Source: Amylostereum areolatum (taxonomy: Eukaryota; Basidiomycota; Agaricomycetes; Russulales; Stereaceae). Taken from it: 64,000 nucleotides of DNA. The notes beneath the pieces are model-generated. The model saw only the letters and a list, made by a program, of their open reading frames with translations. It ran no database searches and was not told the DNA's origin. Both the position numbers and the translations under genes were made by a program. How positions within the stretch are numbered: position 1 is the stretch's first letter; the number at the start of each line of letters is the position of its first letter. The stretch lies in the NCBI GenBank assembly GCA_012932865.1, contig SAXG01000093.1, positions 62,001-126,000 on the forward strand, written 5' to 3'. Shown piece after piece: positions 31,378-42,207 of this stretch.

Positions 31378-33023
31378 CTAATAAAAAGTATGCTTGGAGT
31401 TGCAATCGCCCGCCACACGTTGTGTCCGAGATCGATTTAGCGGCAGTCACCGAGCAGCTGTGCCTTGCGGCTTGCCCGGTTCAGTCAGAATTTCAGAACG
31501 CGGAAGCCAGTGAACGGTATGTAAAACTCGGACGGGTAGAGCGACGAGCGGTTGCCACTGTCTGGTGGTGTTGACGACGACTCGACGCCAGGAGTCGGAG
31601 TCAGTCTGGGGCAGATTTTGCGCTGTGAACAACGCCGGTTGGTGAACGGTAAGTCTGGTCATTCAAAAATTTGGAACTAACACCGAGGACCTCACGGGAT
31701 TCATATTTCTTTTATCTGACAAGGTTCAGAAGAATACGAGGATGTGTCGGTGGGTGGGAGTTGAACGTTGAACATTAATTGCATCGGCAATGGCGATGAC
31801 CCCGTCGAGTCGCCAACCAAACCCGAACCAAACCCGAACAAATACGTCTTCGCTGTGCCCCACGATGACAACCGCCTTCGTCTTTTTGTCCCCCCTATGA
31901 TCAGCTCTTCGCACACACCTTCGAGTTCTTTTCTACCGCATGTTAATATAATATTGTCCAGATGTCGTTGGAAGTCAGCAGCCCACACATTGTAAGCGCA
32001 GTGGTGACTCACCACCGCGCGACGAGGGCGTTCGGGTTCCACGGTACTACGTACCTTGAGGTTGGTATTTATTGTTGCAACTCCTCTTTCTAATCCGCAC
32101 CGATCTGTAAGACAATACACTAGACACTTCTATGTTACGATAGTTCCGCCAGTTCCGTGTACTTGGACGTGCTCCCAAACGACGCCCTTCATCGCGAACC
32201 TTCTCTCAGCTCGCCCCTCATCCTTCTCAATACACAAAAAAAAACGAAAGACTCCGGGATCACGTACCATCACTTTCCAAGACCCCGCTGATGGAGACGT
32301 CGCGCCAACTATTGTACGGCCGCCTGGACCTTGTTCTGAACTTCCTCTCCCTGGCTTTTTTCCTCTACCCACAGCGACGGCAACGCCATTGGCTTAACAT
32401 GGTACTTAACACGCACAGTTCCCTCTCCTCCGCTTTTCAAAACCTCAAATTCAACCCACCTACCTCATCCAACCATGACCTTCAATCCAGTTTATTCGGT
32501 GGCTGTGGTTAAAGCCTCTGCAGACATGGGCCTCGTGAACACTACTGTGCCTGGTCGGGAAGCTGGACACCCTACGCTCAAAAAAATCCAGGATATTCCC
32601 TAGTGATTCTTGTGACCTCTAACATGTACAGTATACATGGCATACATCTTGGGTGTCATTATATATGCTAAAGTAGAGGGTATATGGTGTATAGCAACTA
32701 CAGTATCCAAATCTCTCAGGAGGCCAAATCCAAGGTTGTCTGGGTACCTGGACATTCTGTATACACTCTTCACTGTGAGTGATTAAAAATCGAGGGAAAA
32801 TGTGCATAATCAGAAGAAAAAATGTATCATTGAATCCCGGTAGATCCGAGAAGATCGCCCATGAACTCGTTGTGCAGTGAGTGGTTCAAACTGGAGGTGC
32901 CGTGTTTTGCCTGTTTTTGCAGATCCACCAGATCTGTATCAAATATTTCGATGTGCAGCACATCTTTTTCCCCCTCAGTTCACATATTATTGAGATCCCA
33001 CACATAAAGTAATTTATAGAGCT
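31378..33023. other. Intergenic, no supported gene
   Basis: Several short ORFs on both strands lack splice-consistent partners. A 42-codon ORF at 32476-32604 (starts MTFNPVYSVAVVKASADMG) has a plausible start context but nothing else to support it. 32,620-32,720 is AT-rich with repeated TATAC/GTATA. Confidence 0.4.
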
Positions 33024-34667
33024 ATGAGAGTGAAGGAAACTGGAGGAGAAAAGCGGAGAGACACCTTTGTCCAGGTACCTAGGCCGTCCAGCTTCCTGAC
33101 CAGGCACAGTATCTCGCTGTTACTCAGGTCTGGACTCGCGCACAAGATAAGGTCAAAGTTCCTTTCGGTTTCGACTATACTCGACGATCTCCATACCGTG
33201 CACACTCTTCCCGGGGTTTCGCCTGTCAATCAGGTCAGGCAGGGTGACGAGCTCCTGTGCGACATCGTCAACATGTATCTCTCCCGCCAGGACAAGTGGG
33301 CCGGGGAAGATAAAGCTGTCCTCCAGACCGTGTTTAAAGAGTGAGCTCCGTCCGCTGTCCTTAGCCAGACATCTTGTACGATGCTTACAGTTGTGTGACA
33401 CAGACTGGAATCTGTCCGGGACAAAATCGACATGCAAAGTGTGAAGCATATGGGCGTTCAAGAGGCAGACATATCGGCTTGCCGCGCATATCTATACCAA
33501 GCCCAATGCGCGTACAAGAAGATCAAGGTGATCTAACCCATACGTTCTTCCTGTTCTCCCCCACTTATAACTTATTTTACAGGAAATGATACACAGCTCA
33601 ACGATAAACGAAGCACTTAAGACGATGCGCGAGGTTGCAAATCCCGATGCCTCGCCCATTGAGCCGAGTGATGAAAATCTCATAGACCTTTCTGACGTAG
33701 TCGATCCCAACATCGACGACTTGATAACTCACCTCGACGCCATGAACCTCATGGGCATGGTCATATTTGACACCGTGAGCACGACGAACGCGGATTCCAC
33801 CGATACCAGTAGGACCCCCGAAAATTAGGGGTGATGCCTGATCACCATCCTATGAAATTTTTGGGATTTTGGACCAAAATTTCTGATTTTTATCCGATGA
33901 AAATGGCTGGAGCCATTGAAGGCCTGATTTTTATCCAATTTTCCCAGGGGCTGCTGGGGTGAGGCCTGATTTTTGTCCGATGATGCTACCAAAAATAGGC
34001 TTTTTGGCCTAGGTTTTCTGTCTACTCATGACCTGATTGGTGATTGCTTGCGGCTAGTTTGAGCGCGGATTGAGTATCAAAGTACAGTTTGTCCACCAAA
34101 GCACCAACTATGAGCCCGTAATTCAGCCCTCGTGGGGTGTTGCATGTGGCGGCTGCGCCGCCGCGGCCGCCGAATGCGGCCCGGAGCCGGAACCCATGCC
34201 GAGCTTCACCGAGTCACGGCTTCGCACTTCATGGGCACCATTTGGACTCTATACTGTACGATATCTGAGCATCTGAGGGTCTGATATACTGAATGTAAGA
34301 AGCCTTTCGCATTTCTGAAGCCTTATACACAGTCTCCGAAGAAAATTTGACATTTTGGAGGCCTGATGTGTCAATCCGACGAAAAAAAGGCCTTTTGGAG
34401 GCCTGATCACACATCCGACGAAAACTCCAAAATTTGGCAAAAAAGCAGATTTTATCCGGCGAAATCTGGCCAAATTTCCAAAATCATCCTATGGTCAAGC
34501 CTCAGATTTTGAGAAATCTGATCAGGCATCACCCCTAATTTTCGGGGGTCCTATACCAGTCCGTTCCAACCTTTCTATTTGAGGATACAATCAAGCTAAC
34601 TGTGTTGACAGCCACCAATGTAGACGAAGACGCTTTGGGAGGGGTTGACACTCCCACCCCTGTTTGA
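33024..34667 (+). CDS. Hypothetical protein of the same repeated-domain family, with a MITE in its last intron
   Basis: Best model: exon 1 to 33340 (ATG 33024, or an upstream start), 33404-33527, 33583-33808 and 34612-34667, with phases consistent from the end of exon 1. Exon 1 has VRQGDELLCDIVNMYLSRQDKW, exon 2 has RAYLYQAQCAYKKIK, and exon 3 is acidic (DENLIDLSDVVDPNIDDLI). The last intron runs from GT at 33809 to CTAAC..GACAG at 34611 and contains a 742-bp MITE. If that intron is not removed, translation ends a few codons into the MITE. Function unknown. The first 100 nt of exon 1 may hide another intron (GTACCT..CTCAG, 33075-33126). Confidence 0.6.
33811..34552. mobile_element. hAT-like MITE, 8-bp TSD, perfect 34-bp inverted ends
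   Basis: 742 bp. The first 34 bp (starting AGGACCCCCGAAAATTAGGG) and last 34 bp are perfect reverse complements. The flanks carry the 8-bp direct repeat ATACCAGT (33803-33810 and 34553-34560). Sub-terminal GGCCTGAT and ATCCGA(T/C)GAAAA motifs recur in both arms. An 8-bp duplication fits hAT, and also KDZ/Zisupton, transposases. No ORF. The perfect ends suggest recent movement. Confidence 0.92.
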
Positions 34668-34893
34668 GTAGCCTTCAACACGGTTAATCGGGCTGTTCTC
34701 TTGTCTCCGTATAACGAAGTCGTCGTCCACCGGCCGACGTCCACCTCTTATCCTGTATCCGTACCGTTATGTGATCTGAATGAATAACAATGTATCTTGT
34801 GTTCTAAGTAGGCCTCATTTCGTCCTTTCGTTCCAGGATATCTCGTTATGGTACAGCGAAAGCCCTAGACTGATGCCTTTTCTTCTGCGCACA

Positions 34894-36609
34894 TCAATCC
34901 TCTCTCTTCTGGACCTTCGGAACTAAATACCAGCATGCGCCCTGCGCTCCGAGCAGCGCTATCACCGTCGGTTCCACGATCCAGATGCCCTTCTTCGAAC
35001 TCACCAGCCCGACGATCAGAGGGAACAGCGCGCTCCCGCTCTGCCCGATGGAGCTCATCAGCGCGAACGCGTCGACATGCACCGAGCGCGGGAGTAACCG
35101 CCCGCCTATCGTGATGGCACCCAAGTAAAACGTGCTCATGGCGAGCCCGACGAGCGCGGTGGAAATGGCGGTAGACGCTACGGCGGGCACGGCCCATGCG
35201 ACGGCTTCGAGGGCTAGGGCGACCAGGAGGTAAATGAAGACGGCGCGACGTTCGCCAAGGATGAGGTTCAGCGACGGAAGAGTGATACGCCCAATGGCGA
35301 GACCTGATGGACGAAAGTGTAAGCAAACACGATGGTAGGGATGTCGAAAGCGGTTTGCCTAGGTAGAAGGACGACGAGATCCAGGAAGCGGTTGTCGGTG
35401 TCGCATGACGGACCGTGCGGGCGTACGTTACAATCCATCCACCACTGCACACTTCTGTCAACGCCATGGCAAGGATAACAACGAGGTTGGGTGCCTACAT
35501 CGAGTCTTCGGCCCTTTACCAGACGTCAGTAGGTACTAGTGAACTAAGTAATGGAGTGAAGTTAGACGTACCCAACATATAACAAGAGGAAGACTGCAAT
35601 AGACCACACCGGACGCATCTTCAGAACCGAAAACGCTGTCTGCGGTCCGAGCGCTATTCTCGTCGGGCTGCACAGGCAGGACCGTCAATCTTCGAAACGC
35701 GAGCCATATGGACAGGAGTGCGAATATGCCCATCCCTAGACTGGTAAAGTAAAAGTAATTAAACTTCAATTGCGCGTTTCGTCAGATATCATCGATAAAA
35801 CACAAGAGAACGCGTACAGGGAGACCATGAGATGTCATGACCGTTGCAACTAATGGACTTGCGAACGCGCCGAGAGAGAACGTCCCGTGCAGGAACCCCA
35901 TATACAGCAATGGCCTCCGCAAGATCGCAAAATAAGCGTGCCCGATCCCAAGCTGATTTGCGAACCCGTTGCCCACGACAAAGTATCCGAAGCACATGAG
36001 GTTGAAGTTGGAGTGTTGCGAACAATTGATGAAGTTCTATGAGCGACGTTTAGGACTTACTGAGGTATGATTGAGAAGACAACGAGACGTACGCCGATGA
36101 GAACAATGATCGTAGCAAGACAGTATGCGCGTCCGTACCCAAGTCTACGGACGATCATCCCCGTGCTCGGAGCGGCAGCGAGGTAGCCGACGAACGTCGC
36201 GATAAAGAGGACGGAGACGCGGGCATAGCCAATGTTGAACGCTTGCTCAATGTAAGGCAACAGCGCACCAGTCGCGCCGACGCTACAAAGTCGATGAATA
36301 TCCGACATAATAACACTAACAAAAGACCACGCACTTCCAACCGGCGAGGAAGAATGCGAAGAAAGAGGAGCCTAGTCTTGCACGTCGAAGGGCGGTGCTC
36401 TCGATAAACGGTTCTGGAGCGGATGGGACGGTGTTGATCTCGACAGGTTCCTCGACGCCATATTTGGTCAAGGATGGTAGCACCGTGAGATTGTCGCCCG
36501 GCGGTGCATCACTTGAACTGGTTTTTGACGGGCCGGCTTCTGGGGGGTCGAGAATGGGGACGATGCGTTCGGAAACGGGAAGCTCAACGAGCTCGATGAT
36601 GGAGGTCAT
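34894..36609 (-). CDS. Major facilitator superfamily transporter
   Basis: Exons about 36609-36335, 36282-36093, 36036-35818, 35763 to about 35580, then about 35480-34894 with a further intron near 35340-35287. A Ser/Pro-rich cytosolic N-terminus precedes membrane segments such as VGATGALLPYIEQAF, VSVLFIATFVGYLAAAP, LGYGRAYCLATIIVLIG, LGMGIFALLSIWLAF, AVFLLLYVG and TALVGLAMSTFYLGAITIGG. This is the MFS fold, closest by eye to fungal BSC6-like permeases. Between about 35665 and 35620 the frame changes (after VQPDEN) without an intron I can find, so the allele may be a pseudogene. One intron (near 35340) seems to use GC..AG. Substrate unknown. Confidence 0.7.
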
Positions 36610-37499
36610 GAAAGGAAAGAGATGAAGGAGATGTGGGTTAAGATTGATATTGAGTCTCACGACTCATACTAAGACTCTTAGTAAGAGCGCTGGAAAAAGT
36701 TAAACGTCGATGACTCGGGGTCGAGCCTTAAGGATATAGATTGCTTCTAAAGCCTCGACGTGACGATAGAGAGCCTTTGCTCATGCGTTCCTGTACACCA
36801 AACGCCGTCGTTGTCGAATGCTCGACCTCGACACCTTGAAGTGACTATGAGTCTCACCCGCATCGAACACGCGGTACTGTGGAATTTTGGTTCAGTTGCC
36901 AGAGAATGAGCGTAGGACCCGGATTACCAACCAGACCAACCATGTGCTAGCTTTTGCTTTGTGGTCACAAAACGTAAAATGGCAGTCCTGACTACCCCCC
37001 CCCCCCCCCCCCCCATGGGGTAAATCTGGGGTAAATGAGAGTGCCTGCGGCATCGATTACGCGGCGAACCGTGAAGCGCAAGTTGATTACCTTCGAATAG
37101 ACGCCAGTTTACGTGTGCATATGAGCTAGAGGATGTCCGACCAAGAGCGATGTTCGGACCAGAGATGGCTATAGGTGGACAAAGGCCCAAGGGTACGAGA
37201 GTAGGAAAAGGGGAGACTGTGATGAAGGCGAAAATAAATGAATACTGGCACGTGAGCCGACATAAGCTGTCTATTCTCATCACATGATCGCGTCGGTCAG
37301 AACGCGTTCCATACTTACCCTTTGTCGTACAGGGAGGTTTCGAGTCCGTGGGGGCTGCACAAGGTTACTAAACATACACTTTATTTTAACCACAAGAAGT
37401 ATACATGACAAGGAAACATGGTATAGAACAGACCCCGAGCCGAGTCGAAATACACTGATGGTACAGAAGAACAGAATCGACGGATATCGTATGGTGAGC
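36610..37499. other. Intergenic with a 20-base C run
   Basis: No supported gene. A homopolymer of 20 C lies at 36995-37014; its exact length is likely to be unstable or misread. Divergent promoter of the MFS gene to the left. Confidence 0.5.
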
Positions 37500-38362
37500 T
37501 CAAGCAGATACGGAAGAAAGCACAGGTCGCCTTGGAGAGCCTTCCGACCGTGAGTATGTACTGCTTTCACCACACGCACTTTCCGCGTCTTCGTCGTATT
37601 CAGAGTCGTGAGCGAGGATTGCGTCAAGGACGGTCACGAGCTTGCTGGTTGTAGACGCGCTGCCTGTAGCATTATGTCCGTCAGACGCAAATAAATGATA
37701 GAAGGATGTGATAAACCTAGCTCGATGCACATGTCGGTGATGTGAAGCGTCGCAGCGATCATATCTACGAGTTCTTGCTCCATCCGAACGATTGCCGTCC
37801 ACACAGGAGAAGGTGGGGCAGCCTGGCGACCACGCGAGTCTGCGGGATAGGCATAGTGTCCAGAGATTCGGTAGGAATTGGAGGGGTATTGGCCTGAATC
37901 CCCGGGCGTTGTTTCTCTCAGACAATACTATGCAATGCAAGGCGTTTAGCTGAGCGGCGGAAGGCGTGGGACATGCATCGTAGCCTTACCTTCACCACCT
38001 CGTGAAGCTCCTTGGCCTCACGGAGGTACGCTCGCGCCGACATGTACCTTTGAGAAGGACTTCGGGCACCCATAGCAATGTCTTCCAGTGTCTTGACTCT
38101 GCGTTCACGCATATAAATGGTCAAAAAAGCAAGCCTCGCCACATCGAAACAAAGAAACGCACTGCACCAATTTTGCCTGAACCAAGGCATCCCCTCTCAA
38201 TACGGCGTATTGGGGCGCAAAGCGTCGATAAAGCTCGAGCGACCGTTCTCTCACGGCTTCTGCGATTTTGATGTTGTTGGCAGGCGAGACCCTGCGAAGG
38301 ACCTTCATGGCGACGACGACGGCGGAGAGGATGAGCTCAAAGCTGGAGAATTCCAATATCAT
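37500..38362 (-). CDS. Hypothetical protein, distant member of the repeated-domain family
   Basis: From ATG 38362 (MILEFSSFELILSAVVVAM), through GDALVQAKLVQ, a GTGCGT..CGCAG intron, KTLEDIAMGARSPSQRYMS and ARAYLREAKELHEVVK, a GTAAGG..GCATAG intron, a Tyr/Pro-rich segment and RMEQELVDMIAATLHITDM, a GTTTAT..CTACAG intron, and an acidic C-terminus ending at TGA 37500. Phases agree across all three junctions. The RAYL.EA.EL..VVK ending matches the 30-34 kb genes (RAYLYQAQCAYKKIK, RAYVNQAKRAYELVK). Upstream exons may be missing. Function unknown. Confidence 0.55.
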
Positions 38363-40112
38363 GAGGGATCGATCGGCACGGGTTGGGGCTACGTGGTAGA
38401 TCTTCGAGATAAAGGAACCTGTGCGGAGATTATATGAATCTGCGAGTGTAGAGGCAATGACGAGGATATCCGGGCACCCATGGGCGCATCGGTTTTTATG
38501 TACGGTCAGACGACCCGTGGTATCCCAGTAGCCATGGACTGGGCACCACTTTCCAGTATCGACGCAAACCAGAACAAAGGCGGGAATCGTTCCAACATCC
38601 GAAAGGGGCGACCTGCCTCGTGTCTGTGCACATGCGGTAGAATTGGAAAGAACTCACCGTAGGCGCCTCCAGCATACCGTACCCTTGAAGCTTAAGTACT
38701 CGACGGAGCGCCCGTGAACGCAGTGTGGTGTGCGGCACTCCTCGACGTCCATATCCCCACGGCAATTCTGTTCACTACAGCTCGCTGTTCTTGAGCTTGA
38801 GTCGTCCAGTTCAAGGAAGACTGTTCGTAAGCGTACTCGACCGAGCCGTTGGCGCATTGACGCGTTGACGGGCCGGAAAATGCCGACTGCTTTTGTCCAC
38901 CACCACCACCACCACCGCCAAGCACGAGTACTCTGACCCTAGCGAGGCTCTGCTGTCCGAGTCTGTGCAGTCCAAAGTTCCAGAAACCCCTTGAAGAACC
39001 TAACGGTCTTTAAGAAGCTTAATTGTCTTTATACCACTCAGTCTTACTTTTTCCGTCCCTTCCCTCGAGCTCGTCGGTGTCCCCGGCGTTACAGGCTGAA
39101 TGAAGGTACGTTTCGAGTATGATACTGTCATGAGCTGAGGATCGGGACCATCACGATAGTCGTATACACCATTCGAGGCCTTGAATAGTCACGGAGTCCG
39201 GAAGAACGGGGACATCTGGTCCGGAACAGCTTGCAAGGACAATAGTACTCTCGACCGTCTTTTCCCCCTTTCTTTGAATGGCTTCCTTGTACTGGCATGC
39301 TCATTTCTGTGGGAAAGCACAAGCACGCATGAATCATCTGCGCGTTTGGTACAATCTGTGGACTTCGTATGTTCTGTTTGAACGGCCAACGGCTATCCCA
39401 GGGCGGTCCCTTTTCGTTATTATGGGCGGCGCAAAGTCCGGGATTACGATGTGACGCGACTCTTTGGCGTACACAGAACCGGGTACGCACTATTCCACGC
39501 AGGAGGGCCCCTCGTGGTTCCGGGACTTATACGCGCCTACACGGATCCATAATCTATCATCGCATGATCGCCGTCACTCGACCGCAAGGCCGCAATACCC
39601 TCTTAGGGCAGGTACAGGTCGCTGGATAGGATGTCGATCAACCCAAAATCAACCCTCGTCGTCATTAATTCAGTTCCTTGTTCCCTATCGTTCCCTCCGG
39701 TCTCTCTCCTGACCTTGTCCTGACTATCATTTGTTCCAGGCTCTGGACACCAACCGACCAGGTGTTTGGCGCATCGGGATGCGCGGCTTTGAACGCGGAG
39801 TCACGGACGTCCCGAAAGGTGGGGCGTCGTCCAATGCGGCTTTATTGGTATGTATCGCCGTTCTCCCTCGTCTACCCAGACTGAACAAACCACCAGGTCG
39901 AGTACGTCTTCTTTCGCGCGACTATCTTGATAATTAATCGGTCCCTTTTGCTATAGCAGGTGCGTAGTCTGAGTAATTCACTGTGGCACACACCTTGCCT
40001 TTGTAAAATCGAGGACACTTTTTTTCTCTAGTGATATCTGAGCCTCCGCCCAGTACGTGAATTCGGTTACTTTCTTGAAATCTTGGTTAGTGTGGCTAGT
40101 CAAATGGGACAG
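38363..40112. other. Host DNA left of the CACTA element; no complete gene
   Basis: Weak coding traces only: a minus-strand stretch at 38580-38900 with several Cys, and a plus-strand exon-like block at 39734-39850 (ALDTNRPGVWRIGMRGFER, followed by a GTATGT donor). I could not build a full model for either. A CACCACCACCACCACC run lies at 38908-38920. Confidence 0.4.
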
Positions 40113-40115
40113 GAT

Positions 40116-40480
40116 CACTAGGAGGGTACCGTGGGGTGATTTTCACCGCCCTAATCAGCCTTATTCACGATCATATTCAGTTTGTAGACGACTCACTTTC
40201 AGCCCAGTGTGATGAATATCAGTCTTTCCCGGTCTGATTTCAATGAGTGAAAAGCACTGGAAAAAAGTACCATTTCACCGCTTTTTTCCCGGGATTTTAC
40301 ACTTTGAAAAGAACAACATTTTGAGGTGAAACTTCACGCCTGTTTTTCAGTCAGCTACTCCGCCTATTTTTCACGTTGGAGGTGAGATGCTACTTTTCAC
40401 GTCCGGCACGAAGTGCGGATTTACACCTCTGGCATGAAGTGCATATTTCCATGCTGATGTTATGTGCTGATGTTCAGCCT
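40116..40480. repeat. Left sub-terminal repeat region of the CACTA element
   Basis: Contains GGGTGATTTTCACCGCCC, TTTCACCGC, GGTGAAACTTCACG, TTTTTCACG and AGGTGAGATG in both orientations within about 270 bp. Likely multiple low-affinity sites for the transposase or accessory protein. Confidence 0.7.
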
Positions 40481-40904
40481 TCAAAGGGGCTTTGATTTCG
40501 GTGCTGGTAGGTATGAAAACAACCGGATCCTACAGCCTGAAAATACCCTCCGTTCATGTTGCTGATTTTGCAGCTTACGCATCGAGATGAGATTCAGCAA
40601 ATGATCAGACGGTGGTTTCGATATCGCGCACAACACGTGCGAAATATATTAGATAGCTACGTAACAAGTAAGGGGTTATCAGAAGGAAGCCAAAGCGAGT
40701 GGATGCAACGCGCGTCGGCACCACCACCGCACACCACGAAGCGACGAGAAAAGACAGAAGAGACGGCTCAATGGCCGACAAGAATTAATATGTACGTTAT
40801 GAATTGGACTGGGTATTGGCCACAGGGGTGCTAAATGGGAAGCACTCATCAGGATATAGAAAGCTCGAGGCAACTCGAAGACGAACCTTAGAAACATCTT
40901 CACT

Positions 40905-41837
40905 TCAAGCATCAGGACTCAAGCTCTTATCGCGCGTGGGCTGGTCCTCAAGACGAGCGCGCTTCGTCGCCGCTATCTGACCTAGACGTTGTAACCCTGC
41001 ACTGGGGCCTGTACCCGAACCTGAATGGCCATCTAACTCCTCGTCTTGATCACCATCGTGGTCGTCGGTGCGCTTCCTCTTCCATGAATTGTTCCTCAAG
41101 TACTGACGGATGAAGGCCCGGGTAGCCCAGTCATTCTCAAAGCGAGCGGCGGCAGGGTATTCCTGGCGGATCTAGACACTAGGAGGTCAGTACATCCGGA
41201 GGATAAAGCAAAGGTGAGTCACTCGCCGACTTGCAAACGCGAGTGACTTGCTCGGAGTGCTTGAGCTCACTATAGGTCTTTGATAGATCCATTCCCGCAC
41301 GGTTCATGTTGAAGCGTGTCATGCGCTAGGCTATTGTGAGTGAACAGGGAATGTCAGTGAGGAATGAAACTCACCCGCATGCTTCGATAGTACTCGCTGC
41401 CATCCTCGACGTCATCCATGTCATTGAGGAAGGTTCGAATGTCGGACATATAGAACGCCGGCTCGTGAGAGCCCTTGACAGCCTTGGGGCATGCGATAAG
41501 GCCGTTGCTATTGAGAGGCGTTGGGTTGGAGATCTTCGCAGTCTCAATGTCCGCAGTGAGCTGCACATTGAGGCTAGTAACATGGTCGACCTGTTTCTGC
41601 TGGTCCTCCAAGCGTTCTGAAGGTGAAACATATCCCGTATGTCATCAGCGTGTCGTCTAACGGATACAAGTTCAATACAGAAACCTGCAACTCACGTTCA
41701 TACTCGCGAAGCTTTGCCTCGAGGTCCCTTTTGGTAAGTACCTTGTTCGACGGTGCCTTGTTGCGCTGAGCTGGAGCCGTTGCAGGAGTCGGAGGCGTAG
41801 CCTGAGCAAGAGCAGGAGTGGTGACCGTGCTTGCCAT
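40905..41837 (-). CDS. CACTA accessory protein, 245 aa, coiled coil
   Basis: Exons 41837-41696, 41616-41375, 41325-41239 and 41171-40905 total 738 nt (246 codons). The N-terminus is Ala/Thr/Pro-rich. A coiled-coil segment (KRDLEAKLREYE, RLEDQQKQVDHVTSLNVQL) follows, then a folded helical part (FYMSDIRTFLNDMDDVE, MTRFNMNRAGMDLSKTYSEL, YPAAARFENDWATRAFIRQYL) and a basic tail (WKRKRTDDH, ATKRARLEDQ). Transcribed away from the transposase, sharing the 41837-42208 intergenic region with it. Plant CACTA elements also carry a second, DNA-binding gene (TnpA); a similar role here is an inference, with no homology seen. Confidence 0.75.
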
Positions 41838-42207
41838 TGGAAGAAGTAGAGAATGTGTCGGAGTGGTGTGATTGAGACGGGGATGGAGTGGTGAATTGTG
41901 CAGTGTTGGCTCGACTATTTATATTCCAAGTCTGTCCCCAACGGGGGGGGCTGCGAGTGCCCGTCCTCAGCAACGAATTTGAAACAGAAGGTACGTCCAC
42001 CGTGTCAAACATGCTCCTTTTCGCCATCTCCAGGCCATTCATAATTGTATTTTGCGGTTTCTATGGAACATACAGCGTACAATCGCACTCGTAATCTTCA
42101 GCACCAAACTCCGAGAGATACTCAAGTTTCAACCGATTGCGACTTTGTCGACTTTGTATTTTTCTTCCATCACATCCAAAATCCAGCCCACTTTTGTCAC
42201 CAACACT

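Noticed and set aside
36995..37014. Poly-C tract as an assembly gap or G-quadruplex regulator
   Set aside because: Plain homopolymer in an intergenic stretch; no paired G-runs or gene-linked position that would support a function.
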